The position numbers and the translations under genes were made by a program. This document shows, piece after piece, positions 1 through 9,208 of a DNA stretch of 20,239 nt; position 1 is the stretch's first letter, and each line of letters begins with the position of its first letter. Below the pieces are notes generated by a model. The model was not told where the DNA came from and searched no databases. It saw only the letters and a list, made by a program, of their open reading frames with translations. Source of the DNA: Pleurotus ostreatus/Saccharomyces cerevisiae fusant (Eukaryota; Opisthokonta); NCBI GenBank assembly GCA_024196135.1, contig JAMQCK010000546.1, forward strand, positions 1 through 20,239. Reading direction: 5' to 3'.

Positions 1-254
1 CCACGCTTGCCACGGCACCCCGGTCTTTCGCGAGGGATAAGTTCGTCCTGCGCCTCGCGTCTGCGGTTGGCGACTCGGAACGCCTGCGCGCCATCTCGCT
101 GGACTTATGCGAACCGGACATGAACTTCTATAGCCCCCATGGTTTCTTTGTCCAAGTATTCTGCTCTGCCTACACCGCGCAGCCACGGCTCGCCCGTCGC
201 ATATAAGCGACTGGGTAGCGAGGAGGCCTCTACAGAACACCGAGACCAAGTACT
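1..254. other. Left-edge non-coding stretch, upstream region of the first gene
   Basis: No coding frame or RNA gene is supported here. The right part is the likely promoter of the dsRNA-binding mini-gene that starts at 255. Nothing recognisable was found in the first 190 bases. Confidence 0.4.
200..207 (+). promoter_or_regulatory. TATA-box-like element
   Basis: CATATAAG lies about 48 nt before the start codon of the first small gene. The second copy of this gene type has TATAAA at a similar distance from its own ATG, which supports the assignment. Function is inferred from position and sequence only. Confidence 0.45.
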
Positions 255-637
255 ATGGGTAAGTGACCGTGTTCAAGGCCGCGTACCCCACTGACGCCCT
301 TGCTCAGATGCTATCGCGAGGCTCAACAACCGTGCGCATTTCTCGTCCTGGACTCGCTCTCATCCTCACACCACGTGCGCAGACTTCCAAGGCCTCAACC
401 AGCATGCTGCCGTGAGCTGGGCTGAGAGGCAAGCGGCCGGTCCCAACGGCACTGTTGTTTGGACCGTCAAGTGTAACAGTGAGTCACGAGTCACACATCG
501 ATACTTCCTGTACTGATTGTGATTTACACCAATCAGTCTACGGCGAGACGAAGGGCACTGGATCGGCCCCCAACAAGACGGCCGCGAAGATTGAGGCCGC
601 TACGCAGGCCCTTGCTGCCCTTGGTGTTCCCGCCTAG
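255..637 (+). CDS. Small double-stranded-RNA-binding-domain protein (74 aa), copy 1
   Basis: Exons 255-258, 308-331, 383-478 and 537-637 give 74 residues. The product is essentially one dsRBD-like fold: helix 1 (RLNNHFQ), a strand ending in VVWTVKC, the loop GETKGTGS, and the C-terminal helix with KTAAK and the repeated alanines before ALAALG. The start ATGG runs directly into a strong GTAAGT donor. Intron 2 (332-382, 51 nt) is a multiple of three and stop-free, so it is easily read through. Splicing it out restores the LNN-x-FQ motif shared with the neighbouring copy. Branch sites CTGAC and CTCAC are present in introns 1 and 2. Proteins of this kind are common as small families in mushrooms. 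Their role is not established, and dsRNA binding is inferred from the fold. Confidence 0.78.
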
Positions 638-1464
638 AGCTCAGCGCCGTCATGCTTCATTAATCGCTTCTTCACTCGCATCGATCCGTGTCGCCCCCCA
701 GATTTCAGCTATCTATTCCACAGCGTGCTGTGGCAGGATGTATCCCGACCAAGCTCTGTAGCCCTTCCTTGAAAATCGATTGTATTCTTATTCTCCTCAC
801 GCCGGCGGCTTTCCCCAAATACTCGCAATACTTTCAACTCCGCGCCACGGTACGTCGTGTCTTCGTCTCGCTTAAAGCTGATTGGCAATCCACAGCGATG
901 CGGGGTGTTTGTTGATGAGCGGACGCTTTCGCCCTCGGCCTCCGGGGGACGAAGACTGAGCTCCTGAGACGCATTGCTCGCCGGAAGCCTGGGTCGATAC
1001 TCGCATATCGAGGTTTCTCTCGTGGTCTGCTGACGGTCCGCCGCATCCGCATCCGCCTTTTTGCGTCGGTTGATCTCATAGAACGACTCGGACCATCGGA
1101 TAGCCCAGCCCTACAGATAGCGCACTTAGTGGGCTATCGAGACTCTGCGGTCGCTCAACTATCTGTTCGAGCATCACTCCGTGTGGCTCGCACGTATTTG
1201 CCCATCGCCTAGGTGAGCTGCGGCAGTGCACTTACTCGTCGGCCCGTTGACCTGGTGGCGAGACTTTGATCATAGAGTGCGAATGATTCGCTCGTTACAC
1301 CTGGCTGCGGGAGGATATGCTCTGGCATAATACGCCGGCTCGGCCCCATGGACATGGCTGCATCTTTACTGTATCAATCCGGGTTTTACGACAGTGGGCG
1401 CAGGATATAAAGGGCGGGCTGCTAGCCCGATTACGGTCTCATTATCCTTACCCATCCCGCCACA
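638..1464. other. Intergenic region between the two dsRBD mini-genes
   Basis: No convincing coding frame. It holds an isolated intron-like segment at 850-895 (GTACGT donor, GCTGAT branch site, CACAG acceptor). It also has a 9-bp perfect inverted repeat, GATAGCCCA at 1099-1107 and TGGGCTATC at 1130-1138. The promoter of the second mini-gene lies at its right end. Confidence 0.45.
1406..1411 (+). promoter_or_regulatory. TATA box (TATAAA)
   Basis: A canonical TATAAA about 54 nt upstream of the ATG at 1465. Position and sequence match the element in front of the paralogous gene at 255. Confidence 0.55.
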
Positions 1465-1861
1465 ATGTCCAGTGCGTCTTCGCTTTCGTCCTCTGCAGTA
1501 GAAAATTCGCTGATCGTCGCAGACTATGTAACGCGATTGAACAACTGCGCGTACCCTTCTCTGCCCGAGAAGCTTCGTATGCTGACACTTTCCCAGATTT
1601 TCAGACGAGACAGCAGACCACGCGGGTCACGTACTCTGAAAGCAGTGCGGGCCCCTCTCACGCGCGTATCTGGACCGTTCAGTGCAAGGGTACGCCACTT
1701 ATTCTCTGACACTTGCATCTACTCGGGCTCACCTTGCTATAGTTGACGGACAACCCCTTGGGACTGGAGTAGCGGCGCAGAAGTCCGTCGCAAAGGAAGA
1801 AGCGGCCCGCCAGGCCCTTCAGGTTCGGGATATCGTCTTTCTCCTTCTGAAGAATTCCTGA
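1465..1861 (+). CDS. Small double-stranded-RNA-binding-domain protein (80 aa), copy 2
   Basis: Exons 1465-1471, 1523-1546, 1597-1689 and 1743-1861 give 80 residues with the same dsRBD-like layout as copy 1: RLNNYFQ, VTYSESSAGPSH, IWTVQCK, DGQPLGTG, then KSVAKEEAARQAL. At first sight the gene is frameshifted after RLNN. The frame is restored if intron 2 (1547-1596) starts with GC (T|GCGCGT) and ends CCCAG, with a CTGAC branch site. Copy 1 has an ordinary GT intron at exactly this point. Intron 1 (1472-1522) carries a CTGAT branch site, is 51 nt long and stop-free. The C-terminus after the dsRBD is a short hydrophobic tail (VFLLL), unlike copy 1. A further 3' intron is possible but not needed. 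dsRNA binding is inferred. Confidence 0.72.
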
Positions 1862-2213
1862 AACATCCCTGCTAGAACCCCAATCTCCCTTGAAGCATCC
1901 GACAGGGACAGACCGACTCCAGATCGTTATTTATCTCAGGTCCTTTCAGGCAGAGGGACCCGGACATTGGCCAGGCTATTTATCATCTCATATCGGACGC
2001 ATCAGTGTAGTATAGTCTGTTTATCCAGTATGTAACACACGACGAATGTACGAACTTGTATGGATCTCTGGCGTCAGTTTTGTGCGGTCGCATCTGAGTT
2101 CAACAATTGAGGTGACGTGACACGCAATTGAATCTGTCACTGTCACTGTCAGCACAGAGGTCTTCCGCACCGCCACCGCAAGTTCGACTTCGGCTTGACC
2201 CTTTCCATACGGC
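1862..2213. other. Intergenic region
   Basis: No gene seen. It contains a short tandem run of TGTCAC-like units around 2134-2150 and is presumably the 3' region of the dsRBD gene plus the promoter of the next small gene. Confidence 0.4.
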
Positions 2214-2549
2214 ATGCGTCGGCCTATAACGCCTCTCTTAGCGGTCGCCGCGCTAGGTAAACAGACACTCACCCGAGGTAACATTCCGAAAAAATACTGA
2301 TCCTTGGGCAGGTGTCGTGAGCGGGATATACATTTTTCAGCCTGCGGCAGCTCAAGCTGCGTCGCAGGTCCAGTCTGGCGAGCCGTAAGTCTCCTATTCG
2401 CCTCTTCATTGTCACCTGTAACAGATTCTTACACCACCTCCAGTAGCTACAACTCCCCCGACTGGCAAAAGCGCACCAGAACGAAGGGTACGGAGCCCGC
2501 GAACGAGAACGCGACTGGCCCGACGACGACCCCGCCGCAATCAAGCTAA
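2214..2549 (+). CDS. Small single-pass membrane protein (73 aa), unrecognised
   Basis: Exons 2214-2256, 2312-2384 and 2444-2549 are joined by introns of 55 and 59 nt with GTAAAC and GTAAGT donors. Branch sites are CTGAT and CTTAC. The protein begins MRRPITPL, followed by one hydrophobic stretch (residues about 8-23, LLAVAALGVVSGIYIF). After that comes an alanine/glutamine-rich linker and a polar tail with a basic patch (QKRTRTK) and a Thr/Pro end. Positive residues just before a short hydrophobic helix would suit a mitochondrial inner-membrane or ER microprotein with its tail on the far side. That localisation is inference. I do not recognise a family. It is too fragmented to show as one open frame and is supported by agreeing splice phases. 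It converges with the next gene. Confidence 0.6.
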
Positions 2550-2855
2550 TGTCTTTTGAGCTGAAACGAGACTTGCATGGTGAATCGGGCACTCCAAACG
2601 CGCGGCCGTGCCTCGCATCTTCTTGACGTGCTCGCATCTCATTTACCTACGCGGTAGACAAGGCCGGGGGTAGTACCTGCGCGCGCCTACCCACTCAACA
2701 AACAAGCGCCATTTCACCCGAGGCCTCGAATCGCAGTCTCACGCAGCGGATCAGTCTCCCATGTTGCACTGCAGATGCATCTAGAGTAGATAGGTTGCCA
2801 CAGCAGTACGCCCGCGTTAGAATAATATCACACCTCTCCGCTCTACCAATTGCAT
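2550..2855. other. Convergent intergenic region (3' ends)
   Basis: It lies between the stop codons of the small membrane protein gene (+) and the Sad1/USP39 gene (-). No coding or structured element seen. It should hold both 3' UTRs. Confidence 0.45.
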
Positions 2856-4833
2856 CTACTTGTCCACATCCATCTTACTACTCGATCCATTGGCGCCCGC
2901 TCCCGCCGCCGCCTTCCCTGATGCCGAAGCAGACGCGGGCGCGGGAGCGCGCCGCTCCCATATCTGGAGCACCGTCTCGCCGAGAAAGATCATCTCCTTT
3001 CGTACCTCCTCGACGATGAGGTCCTGGATCAGGAACCACTTCTCGTTGTCGCCGCCCCCGCTCCCTGCGCGGACGTGGCACTTCCAGACCGTGTTCTCCT
3101 TGTCGCGCGTCGTGCCCGCGACGGACTCGTGCGTGACGTTGGCGAGGAGGTCGTACGTAGTGGACGGGTGCGCCTCGGGGTTGTCGACGACTGGCGGGGA
3201 AAGAGTGAATACGTGAGTCAACGGCATGCCGGAGCGGTGGCCTCAAACGCACTGTCTTTCAAGTCCAGTCCGCGTAGGGGGAAGTTGACGATCGTCGGGT
3301 TCTTCTCCTCGACGAAGTTGTTCTTCGTGAACCGCTTGTAGTGGAGGATCACGTAGGGCGGTAAGCGTTGGCACTTGTAACGTCGGACTTGTCCGAGGTA
3401 TTCCTATAGCATCCAGCGTCAGTGCCACCGGAATCCTCAACCACCGGACCCATCGCTCTCACCTGCGTCGTCTGCCCGTCGTACTTCGCCAACACGGAGT
3501 AAATGCTCGCCTGCGGGATGATGTTCTTCTCGACCGAGTCCTGGAAGAGCGGCGGCGCAGGCAGGTCGACCGCCAGAAACAGAAACGGTGAGACCGTGGT
3601 CTTGATGTCTGTCGCCGCGCGCGATTGTTAGTCGAGGGTGTTGGTAGGGCAACAGCAGAGATGCATACCTCGGTCAAGGTCAAAGACCGGTTTCGCGTTC
3701 TCCCCCGCGTCCGGCCGCACGAGCACCTGCTGCGTCTCGAGCCGCAGCTCGCCTTGGAAGGTGGAGAAGATGACGCCTATCGGAGGGTTAAGTCAGCCGT
3801 GGAGTTGATACAAAGGAGACGGTATTGAGGCCGTGTTGGATTCGGAAATCCTTGTCCTCGCGGCCACTCACTTGAATTCCGCTTTTTCGTGCCACCCAAG
3901 TCCTTATGCAATCTGTTGAGGAGCCAGCCGATGAACTCGACGGGATCACCCTTTTGCTCCAATCTGAATTTTCCGCCGCTTGCTCTGTTCACTTCCTGCA
4001 AGAACTCGTGCGGACTGACTTGGCTCTTGAACAGTCGGGGATTCCAGATCTTCTTCGCCAGCGCAGCAAACCGTCGCACAAGTTCGGTCTGTTTTCCGTT
4101 CGGTTTGGAGAGTAGTAGGTAGTCCATGAGTGGGGGTACGTGTAGGAGTGAGTGTATAATGACGTTCATGTGGTCGTTATGCTTTATGTTGTTCAGGCCG
4201 ATGTAGCCAGGAATGTATGGCTTGTGGCCGAGGTCGAAGGACTGCTTGGCGAGTACGGCTGGACTGGAAAGGGCTTTGACACCTTGTGGAGTGAAAGATG
4301 GTGCCAGCACGAATGCTATGTCCTCCAGTGAGGGATCGGAGACAGGGTATCCGTCTGGCAGTACGTAGACCTGGCGTAGGTTCAGCAGTCAACATGTGCA
4401 GGAGACCTGAGTGCGTACCTTTGTCGTCTCAAGATTGATGAAGACATGGTGATCCTCATGTATTGAGTGCGCGTAGGCGTACGACTTCGGCCCTCGTCCT
4501 TGAAAGTATTTGCCACAGACGAGGCAGCCGTACACGTTGATGTCTGACAATGACACCGAGCAAACTTTCTCGAAGTCAAAGTCAAGCACTGCTCGGTTGA
4601 TCTAACAAAGGGGGGACGCGTGAGTCGCGTCCTAAAGGATAATATAGCACACGCACCGTGTCGAGGTACAGATCGGACGCCTTCACTTCCTCGGGAACCG
4701 ATTCTGCCTGGATCGGCTCTTCCTCGTCGTCGCTCTCGTGGTCGCCGTTCGCCTGCTCCGCAACCTTCGCGCGCTTCGCTGGCCTCTCCGCGTCCTCGAC
4801 CACCGCGACGTCCTCAGCAGCGTGTTTCGACAT
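2856..4833 (-). CDS. SAD1: U4/U6.U5 tri-snRNP-associated protein, Sad1/USP39 family (inactive ubiquitin hydrolase)
   Basis: Seven exons on the minus strand (4833-4657, 4601-4419, 4370-3872, 3776-3669, 3608-3463, 3403-3253, 3190-2856) give 532 aa. After an acidic, low-complexity N-terminus comes a UBP-type zinc finger (residues about 73-111) with CLVC and the histidines of AHSIHEDHH. The C-terminal ubiquitin-hydrolase fold follows: GLNNIKHNDHMN at about 178-189, then LPPYVILHYKRFTKNN and YDLLANVTH. In active enzymes the Cys box reads G-L-x-N-x-x-x-x-C. Here the Cys position is Asp186, as in known Sad1/USP39 proteins. These proteins act in the nucleus in tri-snRNP assembly and stability rather than as proteases. 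All introns are GT/AG, 48-95 nt. The start chosen is the MSK methionine. An upstream in-frame ATG exists but adds an uncharacteristic stretch. Confidence 0.93.
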
Positions 4834-4991
4834 GAGCGCAGAAGGTAGAGTCCGGTATTCCGGGCCGCTCCCCGATTGGCAATAAACCAATTTGCGGAGA
4901 AGGCGCGCCTAACTCTAACCCGCGCCCTCTGATTGACCACAGGACTTAGTCAGTACTTCCTGGCTTGCTTGCTCCCTTCATCACCTCCGCG
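4834..4991. promoter_or_regulatory. Bidirectional promoter region with inverted CCAAT motifs
   Basis: Only 158 bp separate the start codons of the divergent Sad1/USP39 (-) and Rsm22 (+) genes. The interval contains ATTGG at 4875-4879 and CCAAT at 4887-4891, an inverted pair 7 bp apart. CCAAT boxes are bound by the Hap/NF-Y complex, which in yeast controls many mitochondrial genes. Its use here is inferred. Confidence 0.5.
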
Positions 4992-7294
4992 ATGCTGCGC
5001 CCGACGTTGAGCTCGCTTCCTGCGGTGCGCGCGCGCCTCCCCACTCTCGCAGCTGGTCTGTCGACCTCGGCAGCAGCCAGCAATGCTGCAGCCACCGCAT
5101 CCGCACCCAACCCGCGCATGCATCTCGATCCCACGCTCCAGGCTCTCCTCCGCGACGTTGACATCTCCCTGATCAACAACAAGGCCAAGGAGAAGTACGC
5201 GGCGCCAAAGAAGCGCGAGCTCGAGGTGTTCCCCCAAGATGCGGCAGTGGTGGACGTGGAGCCGTTCGAGGAGGAGGAGTTTGAGGATGAGAGGATGCAC
5301 CGAAAGTCACCTGCAGCATTGTTCGGGAGTGAGAAAATTGGGTCGCTCGTCCTCCCGAATGAACTGCAGAGGGAGATCAACTTGGTGGTGGCTGGTGCGT
5401 GATGGTCCTTTGAGGTACCTATGGATTAGCTAACTCGATCGCAGACGCAGACAAGCACAAATTGCGCGAAGACGCGCTGCGCCTCTTCGGCACTGATGTC
5501 GGTGGCGAGGACTCTGCCTGGAGTGCGGACTACGACGTCAGCTACGGCTCAAGAGAGCAGCGGATGCGCCACCTCGAGGGTGATGGGACGGCGTTCGCCA
5601 CCGTTGCTCTTCCCCCTCACTATGCTGCTATCGCCTCGGTCCTCCGTCACCTCAGGCAACGAATAGAGCCCGACTTCAGGCTGGAGCGGGTCCTTGAGTG
5701 GGGCTCTGGTGCCGGCAGTGGGATATGGTATGTGGCTACCAATCATATGCGTTACATTTTCTCATGAGTGAACATAGGGCATCAATGCACGTCTTCCAAG
5801 AGAAATTGCCGAATGGGACGTATGACACGGGTCTCAACGACCTCAAGATCTCAAATTCTACTATATCCTCATATACGAGCATCGAGAAGCGAGAGGGTTT
5901 GAGGATGATTGGCAAGCGTCTGCTCAAGAGTAAGTTTGGCTGGAGCGCACCGAAGGTTGCATGCTGACATCGCTTAGACATGGGGCTATCAGAAGACCAT
6001 GTCAACTGGCAGAAGGCCTACCATGAGGAAGACATCTTGCCACGGAACGAGCGCAATAATGCTATGGCTATGTCTGCATTCGCGCTCGCTGCCCAGCCGA
6101 ACCCTCTCGCACGGAGAAGGATAGTTAAGCAGATGTGGGAGAGCGGTGCAGAGTTGATGGTGAGTGAAGCTGGCTATCATGTAGAACCTACCCACTGACG
6201 GAGATTCATAGGTCTTGATTGACCACAACACGAAAGATGGCTTTGAAGCCATCGCAGAGGCGCGCGACTGGCTGCTTCGGCAAGGTAGCAAGGAGCTAGA
6301 AGAGTCCGGAAGTGTTGAATACGCCTTGCGAGGAGCGCACGTCATCGCACCCGTAAGCTGCTCCTATGTAGTCCTTTCCATCCTCTTTGCTAACCCCTCC
6401 TCAGTGCCCCCACGACGGCGCCTGCCCCCTCTACCACCCCGGCGCAACCAAGCTCGTCTGCGGCTTCTCCCAACGCCTCCACCGCCCCTCCTTCACCCGC
6501 CGCACCAAGCACACCAAGTTCGGCCACGAGAACATCGGCTACTCGTACGTCGTCATCCGCCGTGGGCTGCGGCCTGCGAGGGCGACGACGTCGGTGGGTA
6601 GGATCGGTGAAGTGGGGAGGCGAGAACTGGAGAAGAAGGCGGAGGCGAGTGTGGTGCCGAAGGAGCTGATGCTGCAGGTGGAGCACGAGCGGTTGGTGGC
6701 GGCGGGGGAGGACGGAGCGATGAAGGAGGAGGAGGAGGAGGATGGTGAGAAGGGAGAGGAGGACGTCGTCAGCGAGCCGTTGTCGGGGTCGGCGCTGGAG
6801 GCGGCGTTGCGGCATGAGGCGTACAGCTGGCCGCGTCTGATCTTCCCGCCGCTGAAGCGGAGTAAGCATGTCATCTTGGATGCTTGCACTGCCGAAGGTA
6901 TATTCGCAGTTCACCCACAGAAAGCCTTCAACTGACAATGCTTCTAGCCAAAATCCTCCGCATGACGATCCCCAAATCGCAGGGAAAGCAGCCCTACTAC
7001 GACGCCCGCAAGTCCGAGTGGGGCGACATGTTCCCCCATCCGCCCAAGAACCGGCCGCAGGAGCGCTTCCAGGCGCCCAAGGGCAAGGGCGAGGCAGAGC
7101 CCGAGGTGCAGGGCGCGGACATCGGGAAGCGCAAGGTGAAGGGGATGAAGAAGCCGGTGACGTACGAGGCGATCGAAGATGAGCTGAAGAAGAAGCAGAA
7201 GAGGGAGGATAGGGCGCGGGCGCTGGAGAGGAAGGAGATGAGGAGGGCGCAGAGGAGGGAGGAGGAGAGGGATTTGATGGGGGAGGTGGATTGA
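4992..7294 (+). CDS. RSM22: Mitochondrial small-subunit assembly factor Rsm22/METTL17 (methyltransferase-like)
   Basis: Seven exons (4992-5394, 5445-5727, 5778-5929, 5978-6159, 6212-6352, 6405-6897, 6948-7294) encode 666 aa. The start is the first ATG and opens an Arg/Ser/Ala-rich mitochondrial presequence (MLRPTLSS...). The SAM-fold motif I reads VLEWGSGAGSGIW at about 217-229. The family's cysteines are Cys388 and Cys394 (CPHDGACPL), Cys406 and Cys548 (DACTAEG). Structural work on METTL17/Rsm22 places a 4Fe-4S cluster on four such cysteines. The C-terminus has the family's IPKSQGK...YYDARKSEWGD block and ends in a very basic helix. A Glu/Lys-rich insertion lies between Cys406 and Cys548. 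The protein helps build the mitochondrial 37S/28S subunit. All introns are 48-52 nt with good branch sites. Confidence 0.94.
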
Positions 7295-7581
7295 GCGGAG
7301 GATGAGGAATTTGTTCGACACACGCATTGCTATCACCACACCTCATCTCATTGCACCTCATCTCACGCATGCACCATGTAGCATAGGACCGACAATCACT
7401 ACTTAGATGGTACTTACCGAGAATACGACCCCTCACCTCCATGTCTCTCTGACAAACGCGCTAGAGTCGAACTCACGCGCCACATCAACCGTGCGAACCA
7501 AATTTTGATCGGTGCCGCCGGCGTCGTGCGGACCGCTCTTTCGCGCTCTGCACCAATTCCAAACGCGTCCGGACGTCGAGG

Positions 7582-8699
7582 ATGGCGTCCCTCTCGCTCC
7601 TTTGTCAGCGGTGCACCCACCCGGCGGTCTTTGCAGCTCAAGTAACACTCTTCTCTTTACTCGCAGACTTGTATTCTCATACGACCTACCCCCAGAGCCT
7701 GCCATGTCGCTCGTTCTCGACGACGCCTGCGGCGCTCGCGAAGCAGAACAAACCTAAGATTCGCGTGCCGGGGAAGAAGGCCATGGAGGCCAAGCGGCGG
7801 CGCAAGGCAGCCCTCGCGGCCAAGGAGGACGAGAAGCGGGAGAAGCTGCCCCTCACGGAGGCGATCAAGGTGCTCCGGGTGCGTCTGATTATACTTTGCC
7901 TTGCGCTCATTCAATTGACTGTGTAAAAATTTTGCGTTTTTAGGCTGTCGAGGTCGCCTCCCCTAACTGCTCCTACGAGCTCTTCGTGAAGACGACGTTG
8001 GGCAGCGGTATGGCCGTCCCTAAAGGCCGTGTCAGCCTGCCGCGCGAGGCGAAGCCGCCGAAGGAGGACAAAATCCTCGTGTTCGCGGAGGGGAAGAAGG
8101 CGGAGGAGGCGCGCAAGGCAGGCGCACATATCGTTGGTGGGACGGAGTTGATTGAGGGGGCGAGTCGCATTCTGCGTTCATCTATTACTACGAAGCTCAC
8201 ATTTCAAAATATTCCTAGATTGCTAGCAACCGCATCCGCGCAACCACCATCCTCTGCACACCAGACCTCATTAAGCCCATCACCCCCCGTCTTGGCCGTA
8301 TCTTGGGTCCCCTCGGCCTCTTCCCCTCGGAGCGTCGCGGCACCGTCACGGACGACATTGCCGGGTACATCAAGAAGCTCGCGGGCACCAGCGAGTGGAG
8401 GGCGGACAAGGCGGGCAATATTCGCGCACCGATTGGGATGGTACGAAGAGCTTTATATTCCCAATCTATGTAACCGTGCTGACTATGTGCTACCTTGTTT
8501 GCAGCTCCACTTCCCCACCGAGGATGTCGTGAACAACTTCCAGCACTTCATGACCTCGGTCAAGCGCGCGACGGGCCACATCCAGGAGCACGGCGACGGT
8601 CGGAGACGGACAGGTGGCGAGGTCAAGCGCGTCATCCCCATCGCGAAGGTGATGCTGAGCTCGAAGAGCGGTCCTGGGATCCGTATAGCAGACGCATGA
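7582..8699 (+). CDS. MRPL1: Mitochondrial large-subunit ribosomal protein uL1m
   Basis: Exons 7582-7641, 7696-7878, 7944-8159, 8219-8440 and 8505-8699 give 291 aa. The N-terminus is a mitochondrial presequence (SLPCRSFSTTPAALA), followed by a lysine/arginine-rich stretch. The L1 fold shows GRILGPLGLFPSERRGTVTDDI, WRADKAGNIRAPIG and the terminal SSKSGPGIRI. Intron 3 (8160-8218) begins GC (GGG|GCGAGT). No GT alternative keeps both the VGGTELIEG end of exon 3 and the IASNRI start of exon 4. Intron 1 (7642-7695) is 54 nt and stop-free, so retention would insert 18 residues in the targeting region. It sits 287 bp after Rsm22 on the same strand, and both serve the mitoribosome. Confidence 0.92.
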
Positions 8700-9208
8700 G
8701 GGGACGTATAGTAGGTGCATGTGAGGGTCAGCGTTGTAGCTACTACACACAGCTAATGCTACTTGGACGAGCGGACGTCTAATCGCAACTCGCAAACGGA
8801 TCATGGACACTGAAGGGCCACGCACGATCCTTGGTGGTAAGTCGCGTCTGCAAGTCGTCAGCAGCACCTTACAAGGCTGCCCAACCGCGGGTGCCTACGT
8901 TCCCGTCGTTGGCTTGCGAGGTCATGAACATAAGCGTCATCATTCTGAATATCTTTAGGGGGGAAAGACATGAAAGTAATATACGGCACAAAGAGGAAAG
9001 GATTGTATTCAACAGAACATCGCGCAGTGTTCGTGAATGGGGCACGACACGGGAGGCTAAATCAGAAAAAGAGGATACTTAACGCCTCATAGTTTGGCTT
9101 CTTAACACTTCGTGCGTTCACTTCCCAACGCTTCATGATAGGTCTTGTTAACGCTTGGCAGTTTGGCTCTGCTGTAGTCATGCATAAGTCAAAGGAACGG
9201 CGGGCACG
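8700..9208. other. Convergent intergenic region (3' ends)
   Basis: It lies between uL1m (+) and the Mei2-like gene (-). No gene seen. It holds an imperfect direct repeat described separately. Confidence 0.4.
9079..9168. repeat. Imperfect 21-nt direct repeat
   Basis: TTAACGCCTCATAGTTTGGCT at 9079-9099 recurs as TTAACGCTTGGCAGTTTGGCT at 9148-9168, 17 of 21 positions identical. It lies in the 3' region between two converging genes. No function is evident, and it may be simple local duplication. Confidence 0.4.

Noticed and set aside
1465..1746. Dead, frameshifted copy of the dsRBD gene
   Set aside because: The apparent frameshift disappears when two introns, one with a GC donor at the same position as in the paralog, are removed.
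2304..2549. Single 81-codon open frame as the small gene
   Set aside because: Its N-terminal half has no features and runs through a good GTAAGT intron. The spliced three-exon model gives a membrane protein with consistent phases.
6390..7442. 350-codon open frame on the minus strand
   Set aside because: It is the antisense shadow of the GC-rich last exons of Rsm22. The translation is low-complexity Pro/Ser/Arg without any domain.
7642..7666. A 25-nt intron ending at the first CAG in uL1m
   Set aside because: It is too short for fungal splicing. The CCCCAG 29 nt further on gives a normal 54-nt intron and a proper presequence.
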